Shown here piece after piece: positions 33,284 through 43,872 of a stretch of 64,000 bases of DNA. How positions within the stretch are numbered: the stretch's first letter is position 1; each line of letters opens with the position of its first letter. Origin of the DNA: Lactuca virosa (lineage: Eukaryota > Streptophyta > Magnoliopsida > Asterales > Asteraceae); NCBI GenBank assembly GCA_928212115.1, contig CAKMRJ010000001.1, positions 185,625,771-185,689,770 on the forward strand, written 5' to 3'. The position numbers and the translations under genes were made by a program. A model generated the notes under the pieces. It worked only from the letters and a program-made list of their open reading frames with translations, made no database searches and was not told where the DNA came from.

Positions 33284-34909
33284 TTGTGGCATTGTCGTCT
33301 TGGACATATCAACAAGAAACGCATAGCCCAATTCCAAAAGAATGGAGTGTTGGAGTCGTTCGACCTTAGGGACGATGACGTGTGCGAGTCTTGTTTGCTT
33401 GGAAAGATGACCAAGTCACCCTTCACTCGCACTTGTGAAAGGGGTGAGGGTTTATTGGATCTCATACACACCGATGTGTGGGGGCCCTTTAGATCCACCA
33501 CAAGGGATGCGAACTGCTTCTATGTGACTTTCATCGATTATTATAGCAGATATGGGTATATCTACTTAATCAAGCACAAGTCAGAAACCTTTGAAAAGTT
33601 CAAAGAGTTTCAGCAAGAAGTGGAGAATCAGCTGGGCGGGAAAATTAAGATACTCCGATCTGATCGAGGTGGTGAGTACCTTAGTCTTGAATTCCACGAC
33701 TACCTCAATGAATGCGGAATTGTTTTGGAATTGACGCCACCCAGGACACCGCACGTCAATGGTGTGGCTGAGAGGCGCAATCGAACCTTGTTAGACATGG
33801 TTTGTTCCATGATGAGTCATGCTTTGTTACCTATCTCATTTTGGGGGTATGCCTTAGAGACTGTCGCACATATCCTTAATCTAGTCCCTACTAAGAAGGT
33901 TGCCAAAACACCTCATGAGATGTGGACAGGGAAAGCTCCCTCGTTGGAACATATCAAGGTTTGGGGTTGCGAGGCTTTCGTAAGACGAGAGACTCACGAC
34001 AAGCTCAAACCTCGTAGTGAGCGGTGTATTTTCATCGGCTATCCGCATAAGTCCTTTGGATCTCTCTTCTATAGATTGAGTGACAATGTTGTCTTTGTTG
34101 CGAGGATAGGGGTTTTCCGAGAGCGAGAACTCATAAGCCAAGAGGACGTTGGGAGGAAAATTGATCTTGAAGAGCTTCAAGAGTCAATCGATGAAGGAAC
34201 CTCTAACACTGGCGTTCAACCCAAGGACGAAACTCCTGTTGAATAGATTGACGAGTCCTTACCTCCTAAACGTTCCAGTAGAGTTAGTGTTCCACCTGTG
34301 TTATATGGTTTTCATATAACAAGTGAGGGTGATACGTTTATTAGTGATAGTACACTAGTAAATTTGGATGAACCTAACAGCTACAAGGAAGCCATGGCAG
34401 GCCCGGAGTCTGCAAAGTGGAAAGAGTCTATGGACAGTGAGATTCAGTCCATTTATGTCAATCAAGTTTGGAACTTGGTTGACAATGTACCAGGTCGTAA
34501 GATGGTCGGGTGCAAATGGGTCTTCAAGAAGAAGACCGACATGGATGGGAAAGTACACACTTATAAGGCGCGATTGGTTGCGAAGGGCTTTACTCAAACT
34601 CCTGGAGTTTACTATGATGAGACCTTCTCACCAGTAGCAAAGATAAGGTATATAAGGGTTATGCTAGCCATAGCTGGGTATCATGAATATGAAATATGGC
34701 AGATGAATGTAAAAACCGCTTTCCTAAATGGGAAGTTGGCTGAAGATGTTTACATGAGTCAGCCAGAGGGTTTTGTCGATGCAAAACACCCTAATAAAGT
34801 GTGTAAGCTTGAGAAATCCATCTATGGATTGAAACAAGCGTCTCGCAGATGGAATCTTTGTTTCGATGAGAAAGTCAAAGAGTTTGGTTTCTTAAGAAAC
34901 CGAGGATGA
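33284..34909 (+). pseudogene. Copia integrase and N-terminal reverse transcriptase (broken)
   Basis: HHCC finger (WHCRLGHINKKR through CESCLLGKM), then the integrase core with acidic residues in LIHTDVWGPF, LRSDRGGEY and NGVAERRNR, all retained. One TAG at 34244-34246 separates it from RT in the same frame: WKESMDSEIQSI, GCKWVFKKK and ARLVAKGFTQ. RT motif A reads QMNVKTAFLNG, with Asn (codon at 34705) replacing the catalytic Asp. Frame is lost near 34905. Confidence 0.88.
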
Positions 34910-34924
34910 GTCCTGTGTATATGT

Positions 34925-35833
34925 CAAAGCTAGTGGCAGTATAGTTAGTTTTCTCGTTTTGTATTTCGATGACATCCTGCTCATAGGAAATGACATCCAA
35001 ACCCTGCAGGAGGTGAAGTCCTGGCTTGGGAAGTGCTTCGCTATGAAGGACCTCCGAGAAGCTGCTTATATCCTAGGGATAAGGATAGTGAGAAATAGGA
35101 GTAAAAGACTAATAGGACTTATTCAAAGCACTTACTTGGATAAGGTACTAAAGATTTTTAGTATGGAAAATTCCAAGAAAGGGGAGTTACCAATCCAAAG
35201 CAATACCTAATTGAGTAAGACTCAAAGCCCGAGTACCGAAGCTGAGATAGCATAAATGAGTCGAGTACCCTACGCTTCCGCAGTTGGCTCGATCATGTAT
35301 GGTATGACTTGTACTCGCCCTGATGTGGCCATCGCTTTGAGCATGGTCAGCAGATATCAAGGGAACCCCGGTAGAGCACATTGGACCGCAGTAATGAATA
35401 TTCTTAAGTACCTTTGAAGGACTAAGGAATGGTTTCTTATCCTTGATGTGAGTGATTTAGTGACACCAGTTTTCAGACCGACCGAGACAACTTTCGCTCT
35501 CAGTTGGGCTGGGTCTTTACTCTTAATGGAGGAGCAGTGACTTGGAAAAGTTCCAAGCAGGAGACCGTAGCTGATTCAACGTGCGAATCAGAGTACATAG
35601 CAGCGAGCGAAGCGTCGAAGGAGACAATATGGTTGAAGAACTTCATCGGAGACCTTGGAGTTGTGCCAACCATAAAGGATCCTATGGAGATTTTCTGTGA
35701 TAACGAAGGTGCGATTGCCTTAACCAAAGAATCAAGGGATCATGGCAGATCCAGGCATATCGATAGAAAATATCACTTTATTAGACATCGGGTAAAAGAG
35801 GGACTCCTCGCAGTAAAGAGGGTATCATCATAG
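34925..35833 (+). pseudogene. Copia reverse transcriptase C-part and RNase H (broken)
   Basis: RT motif C reads LYFDDILLIG (about 34959), both Asp residues kept. Stops at 35208 and beyond and a frame change near 35490 follow. RNase H in the last frame has GGAVTWKSSKQ, ADSTCESEYIAASEA, FCDNEGAIALTK and HIDRKYHFIRH. After 35833 the sequence is non-coding to the polypurine tract. Confidence 0.85.
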
Positions 35834-36785
35834 GAGAACCCAACAGATCCCCTTACAGAGTGACTGAGTAGGGTCAAGCACTTGCAGCACGCTAGGAGCA
35901 TTGGGCTGAAGGACGATATTAGTTTTAGTGATAAGATAGCTTTTAGAAACTTGTAATAGATAAATTATAATTAACATTGATGATTAAATAAAGGTGTTTT
36001 ATTTATAAGTAAAGTTACTGTCTTATGTTAATTATTTACTATTGTTTCAATTTGCATGTTTTGACTTCCTAAATAATAAGATTATTTAAACTATCCACAG
36101 TCGATCATACTTTGGAAGTAGGTATGAAAGAAGACTGTCATGAATTGTCTTGTAGATTGTCTAAGTGTTTAGACATAGCAAAGGTTTGTTGCACCATTCA
36201 TGAGTGCTCTTGAAATAACATTTGAGTATTGGATTAAACCCCGCTCACTTGAATCACTTCATGGAATTAATCATGAGTGATTGTGAGATGATAATATCAT
36301 ATAGTCTTTAAACCTAGATATATGGTTTATTGTTTGCAAGTTGGTTGTGCATTGATTATGTGTAAACGCATCAGTAACTTGATGTTATAAAACGCATTGT
36401 TGTGTATGATTTGATGAGTAAATAGTAAAAGCATATAAGTCGAAGTTTATCTGTTCCTTTAATCCTACGAGGGTAAAAGTGATATCTTGGGCCCCTCGAT
36501 GATTTGGTTTGACTTATGTGTCGGGCCTGGTCAGGACTGAATTGACGTGTTCAATTTAAGTTCTATGTCAAACGAATCAGAGATCGAGAAACAAACTGCT
36601 GGACAATAAGTATGACTATGTTCCATGTGATTGTCCACATGATATCTTGAGAACGGAGGACTATACGATCCCCTATCTAAAGGACGTGTCAGAGTTCGAT
36701 AGCGGCTTTTGAGAGCTATGATTGCTAATTGGATTTTGAAGTCGTACTTGCATCTATAGTTATTAGACTTATCCAAGTGGGAGAC
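35834..36785 (+). other. Post-pol region and polypurine tract of plus-strand Copia
   Basis: About 950 non-coding bases; the 36100-36780 part is conserved in the minus-strand relative (17963-18722 in reverse). Ends with AAGTGGGAGAC at 36775-36785, the plus-strand primer. Confidence 0.75.
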
Positions 36786-37573
36786 TGTTGGATTAGGTGT
36801 CTAAGCCCATAACTATATTTGGTATGTACTTGACCCGGTTGTAGCATGGTCCTTTTGGGTTGCCTTCACCAGAGCAAGTTGACTGGATGAATAATGGAGA
36901 AAGAGGTTATTATGGTTTATTAATATATTACATGAATAATATATTAAAGGAGAAATCATATTGGTTAATTAATATTGGTCAAGAATTAATTAAGAGTTAA
37001 TTTTGTGGTCAAAATATATTAATTGAACCTAGGGGACTGGAATTGCAATTATAAGATAATTGGATTTTGGGCTGTGGATCCCTTAGAAATAGGGTGGATG
37101 AAATCAAGGGGGAAGCCCACATTGAATTCATCCAAGCCTTGTTTCTGGGAGGTTCCTATGGACTGCTTAAGGTCTAAGCAATCCAATTAGGGTTTTGACT
37201 GAAACCCTAGCAGCTCACCTATATAAAGGACCCTAGGCTTCACAATTTCGGATACGACTTGAACCCTAGAGATCTAAGAGTCGATTTTGAGCCTCCTTCC
37301 CCTCCCTCCAAGATCATCCAACTTGCTTTGGTGTTTGTAACTCACTAGAGGCATCACATTTGAGGTGCTAGGTTCTCAAAGCTCAAGATCTTTAAGCTAC
37401 GATTCAAAGGTAATTTCCTAATCTTGGTATAGTTACGGTTTTCGATTTTTGTAGGCTAGAATTAGGGTTTATAAGCTTTGGATGATTTTCATGTACAATT
37501 AGAGAAACCTAGATCCAAAGCTTTAGGGTTTGCATGTGCACCATAGGATTGATGTAATGCTCAAAACCCATCA
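36786..37573 (+). repeat. 3' LTR of plus-strand Copia (788 bp)
   Basis: TGTTGGATTA to CCCATCA directly after the polypurine tract; TATATAAAG at 37220-37228. Confidence 0.92.
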
Positions 37574-37689
37574 CTTGCAGTCCATGAATGTCATGAACGA
37601 ATTGCCCTAGCTCTCAACATGATCTCTGGATGGCTCCCCGCTCCGTTTCCTAGTAACGGAGCAGCTCTCGGCTTGTTCTTCTTGCAACT
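37574..37689 (-). pseudogene. Short gag fragment of framework Gypsy between two insertions
   Basis: 116 bases left between the Copia element and the next Gypsy element. They bridge the gag parts at 29433-29690 and 45760-46001. It ends in CAACT (37685-37689), the target duplication of the following element. Confidence 0.6.
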
Positions 37690-37904
37690 TGTAACACCTT
37701 GTTTTGGATTGTCCGTGATTAGGGTTCGTGGGCTGCAACCGGGCATGCGGAGGTCTCGGGGTTGCGACGAGTTGCTAGAAGATTAGGGTATCTCGTCACC
37801 TTTCTATGGGTTTGAGGTTCATGGGAATCAGGGTTATATCGAGGAAGCGATGGAAGTTTGAAGTTGTGGCAGGATAAGTCCCTTATTGGAGAAAGGTAGC
37901 AGCT

Positions 37905-38037
37905 GAGTACATTAGGCGTACATATGTGTACGCTTAGCATACTCATGTGCATGAGTTTCAAGCAAACCCACCTAGTACGCTGGGCGTACTACACCCAGAG
38001 TGAAAACCCTAATTTAGGGTGAGTCCTTATATAAAGG
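37905..38037 (+). promoter_or_regulatory. LTR promoter: CpG palindromes, telobox palindrome, TATA
   Basis: Same order as in the 9158 element: TACGCTTAGCATA and TACGCTGGGCGTA palindromes, then AAAACCCTAATTTAGGG, then TATATAAAGG 10-25 bases further on. The 3' LTR repeats it (44095-44220). Confidence 0.65.
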
Positions 38038-38812
38038 ATATGATGGCCTCATTTCTGGCCACCATTCTCAGACATCAAACCCTAAGTGTGCCCTAACCCT
38101 CGTTTTAGAGCTTGTGAGTGCATTTGTGAGCCTTGGAGAGTGTTTGTGTGTTCTTAAAGAGAAGAGAATCTTTGGAGAATGAGTGGGAGTCCAAGCTCTT
38201 GGATATGAGCAAATCTGAGTTGGGAGCTTCATATAGAGGTATAAAGCTTCAAAGTTTACCACTCTTTTGTTATGTGCATCATAGATGAGACTTTTAGGGT
38301 TTTGTCCCAAAAAGGTGGAGACTTAATGAGATCTTGAGTTCCAGAGACTAGGACCAACCACTTTTGAGTATATTAGTGGTGTAATGTCATAAAAATCCAA
38401 TCTTGGTCGTTGGAATCAAGCCATGCATGTGTTATGAGCTTTTTGAGATAAGGGAGTGAGTGTTTTGGGTGTTTGTGACCTTTCCAGCTATGCAAAGGCT
38501 TAAAGTCACTGAATTTATGGAGTAAAAGCCATTAGGGAGTCCAGATCTGGGATTTGAGTTAATGTGTTAACCGATTAAGACCAAAGGAGTAGAAAGTGTG
38601 AATCTGGGGAGTACGCTGAGCGTAATTCCTGTACGCCCCGCGTACTGCCCCAGTGTCCCCGATGGCCAAATCTGGATTGTGAGTACGTTGAGCGTACCAA
38701 GGGAGGTACGCCCTACGTAACCTCACTGTGGACTTTTGGGCTAAGTCGCATTTTGTGCCTTGAGTGTTGGGCCTGGAGTTTGGGCTTGTTGCAATAGAGT
38801 ATTGGACCAGAG

Positions 38813-38850
<38 letters not shown>

Positions 38851-39097
38851 GTGTTCGGGCCCTTGAGTTGGGCTTGCCATTTAGTTTTGAGAATGAGCCT
38901 TGGGTGAGCCTATTTATTATTGGTCCTTGGTGGGCCTAATGGGTTTTAGGCTATTAATGGGCTGGTTAGTGGTCTTCCTTTAGACCTAATGAGTGAGAGT
39001 CTGGACTTAGTTCCTAAATGGGTTAATTGTGGTTTTGGATCAGAGTTAGAGGCCGGTGTGTAGCAACAACGTTTATAGGGGTTGTTCATCATCCGAG

Positions 39098-39470
39098 GTG
39101 AGTCTTCTCACTATACTTTACCTAGAGTGGTATTTATGTGTGACCAGAGGGTCTTATGTGTTTATTTAAGTACTGTGATATTATTGCATTATGTCTATGT
39201 GATTTATGCTATTTGTTATTCAGAGTTTACAGAATTAGGACCGGAGGGTCCACAGTGTTAGGACCAGAGGGTCCACAGAGTTAGGACCGAAGGGTCTACA
39301 GAGTTAGGACCGGAGGGTCCATCAGAGTTGTGGGACTGGAGGGTCCCACTGAGACACATTGACCAAAGGGTCTTACAGAGTTATAGCCTCAAGTGGCTAA
39401 TGTGTGTATGTGGTATTTTGGGGAACTCACTAAGCTTCGTGCTTACCGTGTTATGTGTTATGTGTTTTAG
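39098..39470 (+). other. Putative intron in coding-free Gypsy 5' LTR
   Basis: Donor CCGAG/GTGAGTCT and acceptor TGTGTTTTAG/GTTT, 373 bases; the 3' LTR has GAG/GTGAGTCT and TGTTTCAG/GTTT over 327 bases (45229-45555). The hairpin array and the GGGGAACTCACTAAGCTT block lie inside. Confidence 0.45.
39138..39385 (+). repeat. Hairpin array (24 bp units) in coding-free Gypsy 5' LTR
   Basis: Units of about 24 bases carry GGACC/GGTCC stems with loops GGAG, AGAG or GAAG; variants are GGGACT/GGTCCC with loop GGAG and GACC/GGTC with loop AGAG or AAAG. Four full GGACC units are present here against two in the 3' LTR. Confidence 0.78.
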
Positions 39471-39669
39471 GTTTTTCTTTAGATCGCGGGAAGGCACCGG
39501 CTCGAGTGTACACACCAGAGGAAGAGTTATGTTTGAGGATCCTGGATTATTAATTAAACAATATGGAGATGCGTTTTGTAAATTAACTAAATGAGATTTT
39601 GTGAAATGCGCTATGAGAATATTATGATTTTTAAAAAGAAAATTATGTTTGGAAATTTACGGTGTTACA

Positions 39670-42600
39670 AGTTGGTATCAGAGCCTTGGTTTGAGGGATT
39701 CGGCTGCACCTTCAGGTATATCTGGACTCAAACTGAGGAATTGAGAAAAATTTCCAAAAGAAATGATTTTTCTAAAACGAGCAAGAGTTTCTAAGAGAAA
39801 AACGAGAAGGAGCAGTGTGTACAATCAGCCAAAGCCCGAACGGTGATTTCCCAAAATACCCTTTCTTATTTGTGTTATGAGTTATTATTGAGATAATAGT
39901 GATGCATGCTAGAAGATAGGCTAGGTGTTTCATATCTTGGGGCTAGAGTTGCCTGATTTGTGATGCCTTAGCCTAGGAACTTTGCTATCTGTGATGTGCT
40001 TTGAGTATGTGCTGAGTAAGAGTATCCAGCATGAATCTTTTAGAGAGAGATAGCTTTGAGTAGAGGAGTAATCTAGGAGAGATACCTAGATGAGCATCGG
40101 AGGAGCCTACTGAGACAGTAGTTAGATACCCACGAGGGGTAGAGTTACTTGAGTTCGGTGACACCTTTTGAGTGTGAGTAGAGCAAGTGGAGTTGTAACC
40201 TAGAGTGCTTTTACGTGTTGGTAGAGATTATTTGATGCCCGAATGCGGCTTGCTTCGTGCTTTGTGGGACTCTTGATGATGGGCATCAACTACTAAGTGA
40301 ATATGACGATATTCAGGAGGTAGATGGCTGGCATCATAAGGAGTTCTTCAGCAGCTGATGGCAGAGAAGTGTAAGAACCTAGGAAGAGCCTAGGGAGAGC
40401 CCTTAGTCAGATGACTACGCTGATAGAGGAGAGTATTCGCTGTAGAGTGACCAGGTATAACGGGATTGTGATCAGGAAGGTTGAGCAGATACTTAGGAAA
40501 TCTGGGACGATCCGTGTGGAAAGTATGGGTAGATGTGGCAGGTAGTATGGTCCCATACTACTAAAAGCAGAGGACCCATACTCGAATCAGGGAGAATTCC
40601 AGGGGTTCTAAGTAGCAGATTGAGAAGAGAGATAACATGGTTCGAGTACCATGATTCGTAGCAGATTGAGAGGTGATCACATGGTTCGAGTACCATGATT
40701 TGTGGTGGTTAGTGCTCCTGGTTTTACCAATTATCCCGTTGTGATTGATTAGGCTGAGGTCTGATGTGATAGCGTGTGGGGCCCGAGGGCCATGTCGAGC
40801 GAGTTTTAATGGAGCCTACCTTGAGAGGGAAATCGAGTTAGTTTCCGGGAGATTTATTAGTGAGATGCCAGTTGGAGTCGCAAGACTCTGGGATGAGTAG
40901 AGGTGATGCTTATTGGAGGATCGCAGTATGAGTTGAGCAATCGATCGATAGATGAGACGTCACCTTCTGTGACAAGAGTTGCGTTGTCCCCGTTTCTGGG
41001 AGAAGCGAAGGAGATAAGAGTTTCCGGTTTTAGAGTTGGAGGTAAACCCCGTGGGGTAGCATAGGGTTGCAACCTTTTCACCAGAGTATTTGGGCAATAT
41101 GTATGCTGCGAGGTATTCCTTATGCCACGAGAAAACTATTAGTGGAGACTGAGATGAGGACAAAGAGATGCCTTAGTCGAGTCAGGCATGTTTTTAGCAG
41201 CGGTTCCAAGTGATCAAGAGGAGTATACTGGGGCAGTGGCCCTCGTCGTTATGCTGTGTATCGGTCGTGAGAGTGAGGTCTCGTGATTTGATGATGATTC
41301 CCGTATTGGGAGGCTGGTCGAGGAGTCAGAGACGAGGTGTGTGATAGTGCATTATTCCCGGACCGAGAGTCAGGATTATTTTGGAACAGTTGGGGTATCC
41401 GGCGGTGTGTCGGTCTGAGGCTTCGAGATGACTAGAGGCAGTCACGTCGAGAGGATTTTGAGATTTTTTTTCTGGGTTACGGGATATTTGGAGTTGCTTG
41501 GTTTCCAACGGGAATATCAATGATGTGAATACGTGGTACGTTCCAAGAGTTAAGTGTGGTGTACCCGGTGGAACAGTCTATGGAGTAGACTGTGGGTAAG
41601 CCAATTGGTGATGGTTTGAACCGTGAGTGGGGGAGGACTGAGTATTTTATTAAGAGGATTAGAGATTTGTTCAGGTATTGTTAGAGAGCTGGTTATGAAG
41701 ATCTACGGTGCGGACACAGGAAATCTGGGTTATTGGTGGATGAAGCGAGGTGCAAGGTTTGCAAATGTTGAGTTCGAGGTGGTTGGGTCGCTGATTTCAG
41801 GGTGCAATTGCTGAGATTTGTGGGTATCGGTATAGATTGAGATCTATACTCCAGGAGGGGCAGCAGTTGATTTGTCAACCAATTTCAGAGTCGGTATGAG
41901 TAGTTCGTATGGGTGGAGATCAGTAGGGAATGGAGCTTCGGATTTTTGTCAACGTGTTTTCAGTCGTTGACGATTCCTTCGTGTTTCGATTTGTGAGATG
42001 GGAGTATTTCAAGGTTTCGGGTTGCATGAGTGGAAGATCAGCGGTTGAGGCAAGACATTATGAGATGATGTGATGGTGTACCGAGGTACCCATGTATGAT
42101 GTCCAAATTCTTGGTCATGTTGAGACTCGAGTTGTGAGATGCCGAGTGGAGTATCGAGCAACTTTTGTTCCAGTGTGAACCCATCAGTTAATTGTCGTTG
42201 GAGTGGGACTGTCTAAGGGTGTATCTGTGTTGAGAAAAGTGTCTTGCGTACGAGAACTTACATCAGGAGTGGTGGTGCATAAACTGAGTGGGGGTGTACA
42301 CTTATCTAAGTTGGGTTGTAGAGCATGAGTTAGTGAACTCAGTGTAGTGATGACTTGATGATGAGATTATGTGGTGATAAGAGAGCGAGTGGATCCGAGT
42401 GGGGGTATTCACTCAGGATTAACGGGGAAAAACCATGGAGTGAGCCCATGGCGAGTCAGTGAGTAAGAGAGTGTTGTAAGACTACGGGGAGTCGTAGCAT
42501 CCATGAGTCAATGAGAGAAATGGTATCGTGTGACTGCGGAGAGCCGCAATATATGTGAGTCATAGAAAGAGTGTACTGATACTGCGGGGAGCCGTGGTAT

Positions 42601-43872
42601 TCACTAGTCAGCAAGAGAGTGTCGTGATACTGCCGGGGGGGGGGGGGGGGGAGGATTCACTAGTTAAAGAGAGAGTGTTGTGATACTGCGGTGAGCTGTA
42701 GCATACTCGAGTCAGTGAGAGAGTGTCGCAAGACTACGGGGGAGACCGTAGCACTCAGTAGTCGATAAGGGTGAATAATGTCCCGCCAGGAGCTGTAGTA
42801 TTCACCAGTCCGAGTATGACGCAGAAGAGTCCTTAGGCTTGTGCAGCCTTACCACCTGAGTCTTCGGGAACTTGAGTGCCAAACCAGGGGCGAGACTGGG
42901 GTCTCCGTGGCGGTCGAGAATTCTTATATCCCAGGATGAGATGGGATTATTGTAATCGGAAGGAATTGGAGAGATGGTGTGTGCTTAAATTCGCGAATCT
43001 TGGGTCATGAGTTGAGTACCAGATTGGAATTGAGTGGTTCCAATTTTGCTGTTGAATCAGACTCTCGAGCTTGACTCTGGATTCGTTCGTGTGTTGAGTA
43101 GGCGAGATGAGGTTTCGGAATCGTAGATGCGTTCATTTTGAGAAGTATTGTTCTCCATCAGATGTCTTAGACCAGCGTGAGTCAGTTTCGTCGGTATGGG
43201 AAGAACCGCGAGACGTATGGAACCAGTGGGTGGTTGACAACAATGGTCGGAGGTGAGACGGTTCCAGATGAGTTCTAGCATTCGCTTGGGGTAAAGCGAA
43301 CTTCGTGACTTGCGTGTCGCGATGAGCCGAGATAGTTATCGTGAGAAGGAAGTCGGTGAGACGTTTTTGTTTTGCAATGAGTAACCTTTGGAGGTTCATC
43401 TTTTGGGTCGGGAGCTGACCTGATGCTCAGTGTTGAAGGGGATAATTGGGAGAAAATTCGGCGTTTATGTTTATAGATATCTGAGGTTACTTCCAAGCGA
43501 GCATGATCTTTTCTTGTGTTTGAGTTTTGGGGTTCTTTCTTTCCGATGAGTTCTGATAGCTGTGCATGCGGTGGGTCCTTAGGGGATTATGAAATTTTCG
43601 TTCATTTTGAGTTGCGATCGGGATCGATTAGAGAATCAGAGTTGGAAGAGTGTTCTTAGAGTTTTCAAGTGCTGGAGAGTCATATCGAGTACTGCAGCGG
43701 CAGTTGGGTCTGTCCTTCTTCGGGTCGGGAGTCTCTGTTGGGATCGGGTGTCTTTGGAAGTGATTGTTGTATGATATGAGGACCTTTGGTGGTGCTTCTC
43801 GGGTTTGGGTTCGTTTTATGTGTTGGCAAGGAACGATTTCGAGGGCGAAATCTGATTCAAGTGGAGGAGAAT
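39670..43872 (+). other. Interior of coding-free Gypsy element
   Basis: Primer site and leader at the left; no recognisable protein motif through 4.2 kb. Notable parts are the GTAGTATGGTCCCATACTAC palindrome about 40540, the hairpin array 42445-42822 containing a 17-base G run (42635-42651), the hairpin GATTTCG/CGAAATC with loop AGGG at 43835-43852, and a decayed polypurine tract. Confidence 0.75.
42445..42822 (+). repeat. Internal hairpin array (about 60 bp units)
   Basis: About six units starting GAGTCAGTGAGAGAGTG or similar. Each has a 6 bp stem and 4-base loop: CTACGG/TCGTAG (GGAG), CTGCGG/CCGCAA (AGAG), CTGCGG/CCGTGG (GGAG), CTGCGG/CTGTAG (TGAG), CTACGG/CCGTAG (GGAGA). Several variants use G-U pairs. 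One unit is replaced by a G17 run. Confidence 0.75.

Larger units (their letters stand above)
29704..37573 (+). mobile_element. Plus-strand Copia element, structurally complete
   Basis: LTRs 29704-30492 and 36786-37573, primer site 30494-30506, polypurine tract 36775-36785. Flanks ATTGC (29699-29703) and CTTGC (37574-37578) are an imperfect 5 bp target duplication. Gag, protease, integrase, RT and RNase H are all recognisable but broken. The first 390 or so LTR bases differ at about 19 places by eye, so this is not a very recent insertion. It lies within the gag of the framework Gypsy element and is related to the minus-strand Copia element. Confidence 0.92.
37690..39669 (+). repeat. 5' LTR of coding-free Gypsy element (1,980 bp)
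   Basis: TGTAACACC to GTGTTACA. Contains palindromes (37905-37990, with TACGCTGGGCGTA at 37976-37988), telobox palindrome 38003-38019, TATATAAAGG 38028-38037, a second palindrome cluster 38612-38719, a (TA)n tract 38815-38848, donor/acceptor 39098-39470 and a hairpin array about 39138-39385. Longer than the 3' LTR mainly through (TA)n and array copy number. Confidence 0.9.
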
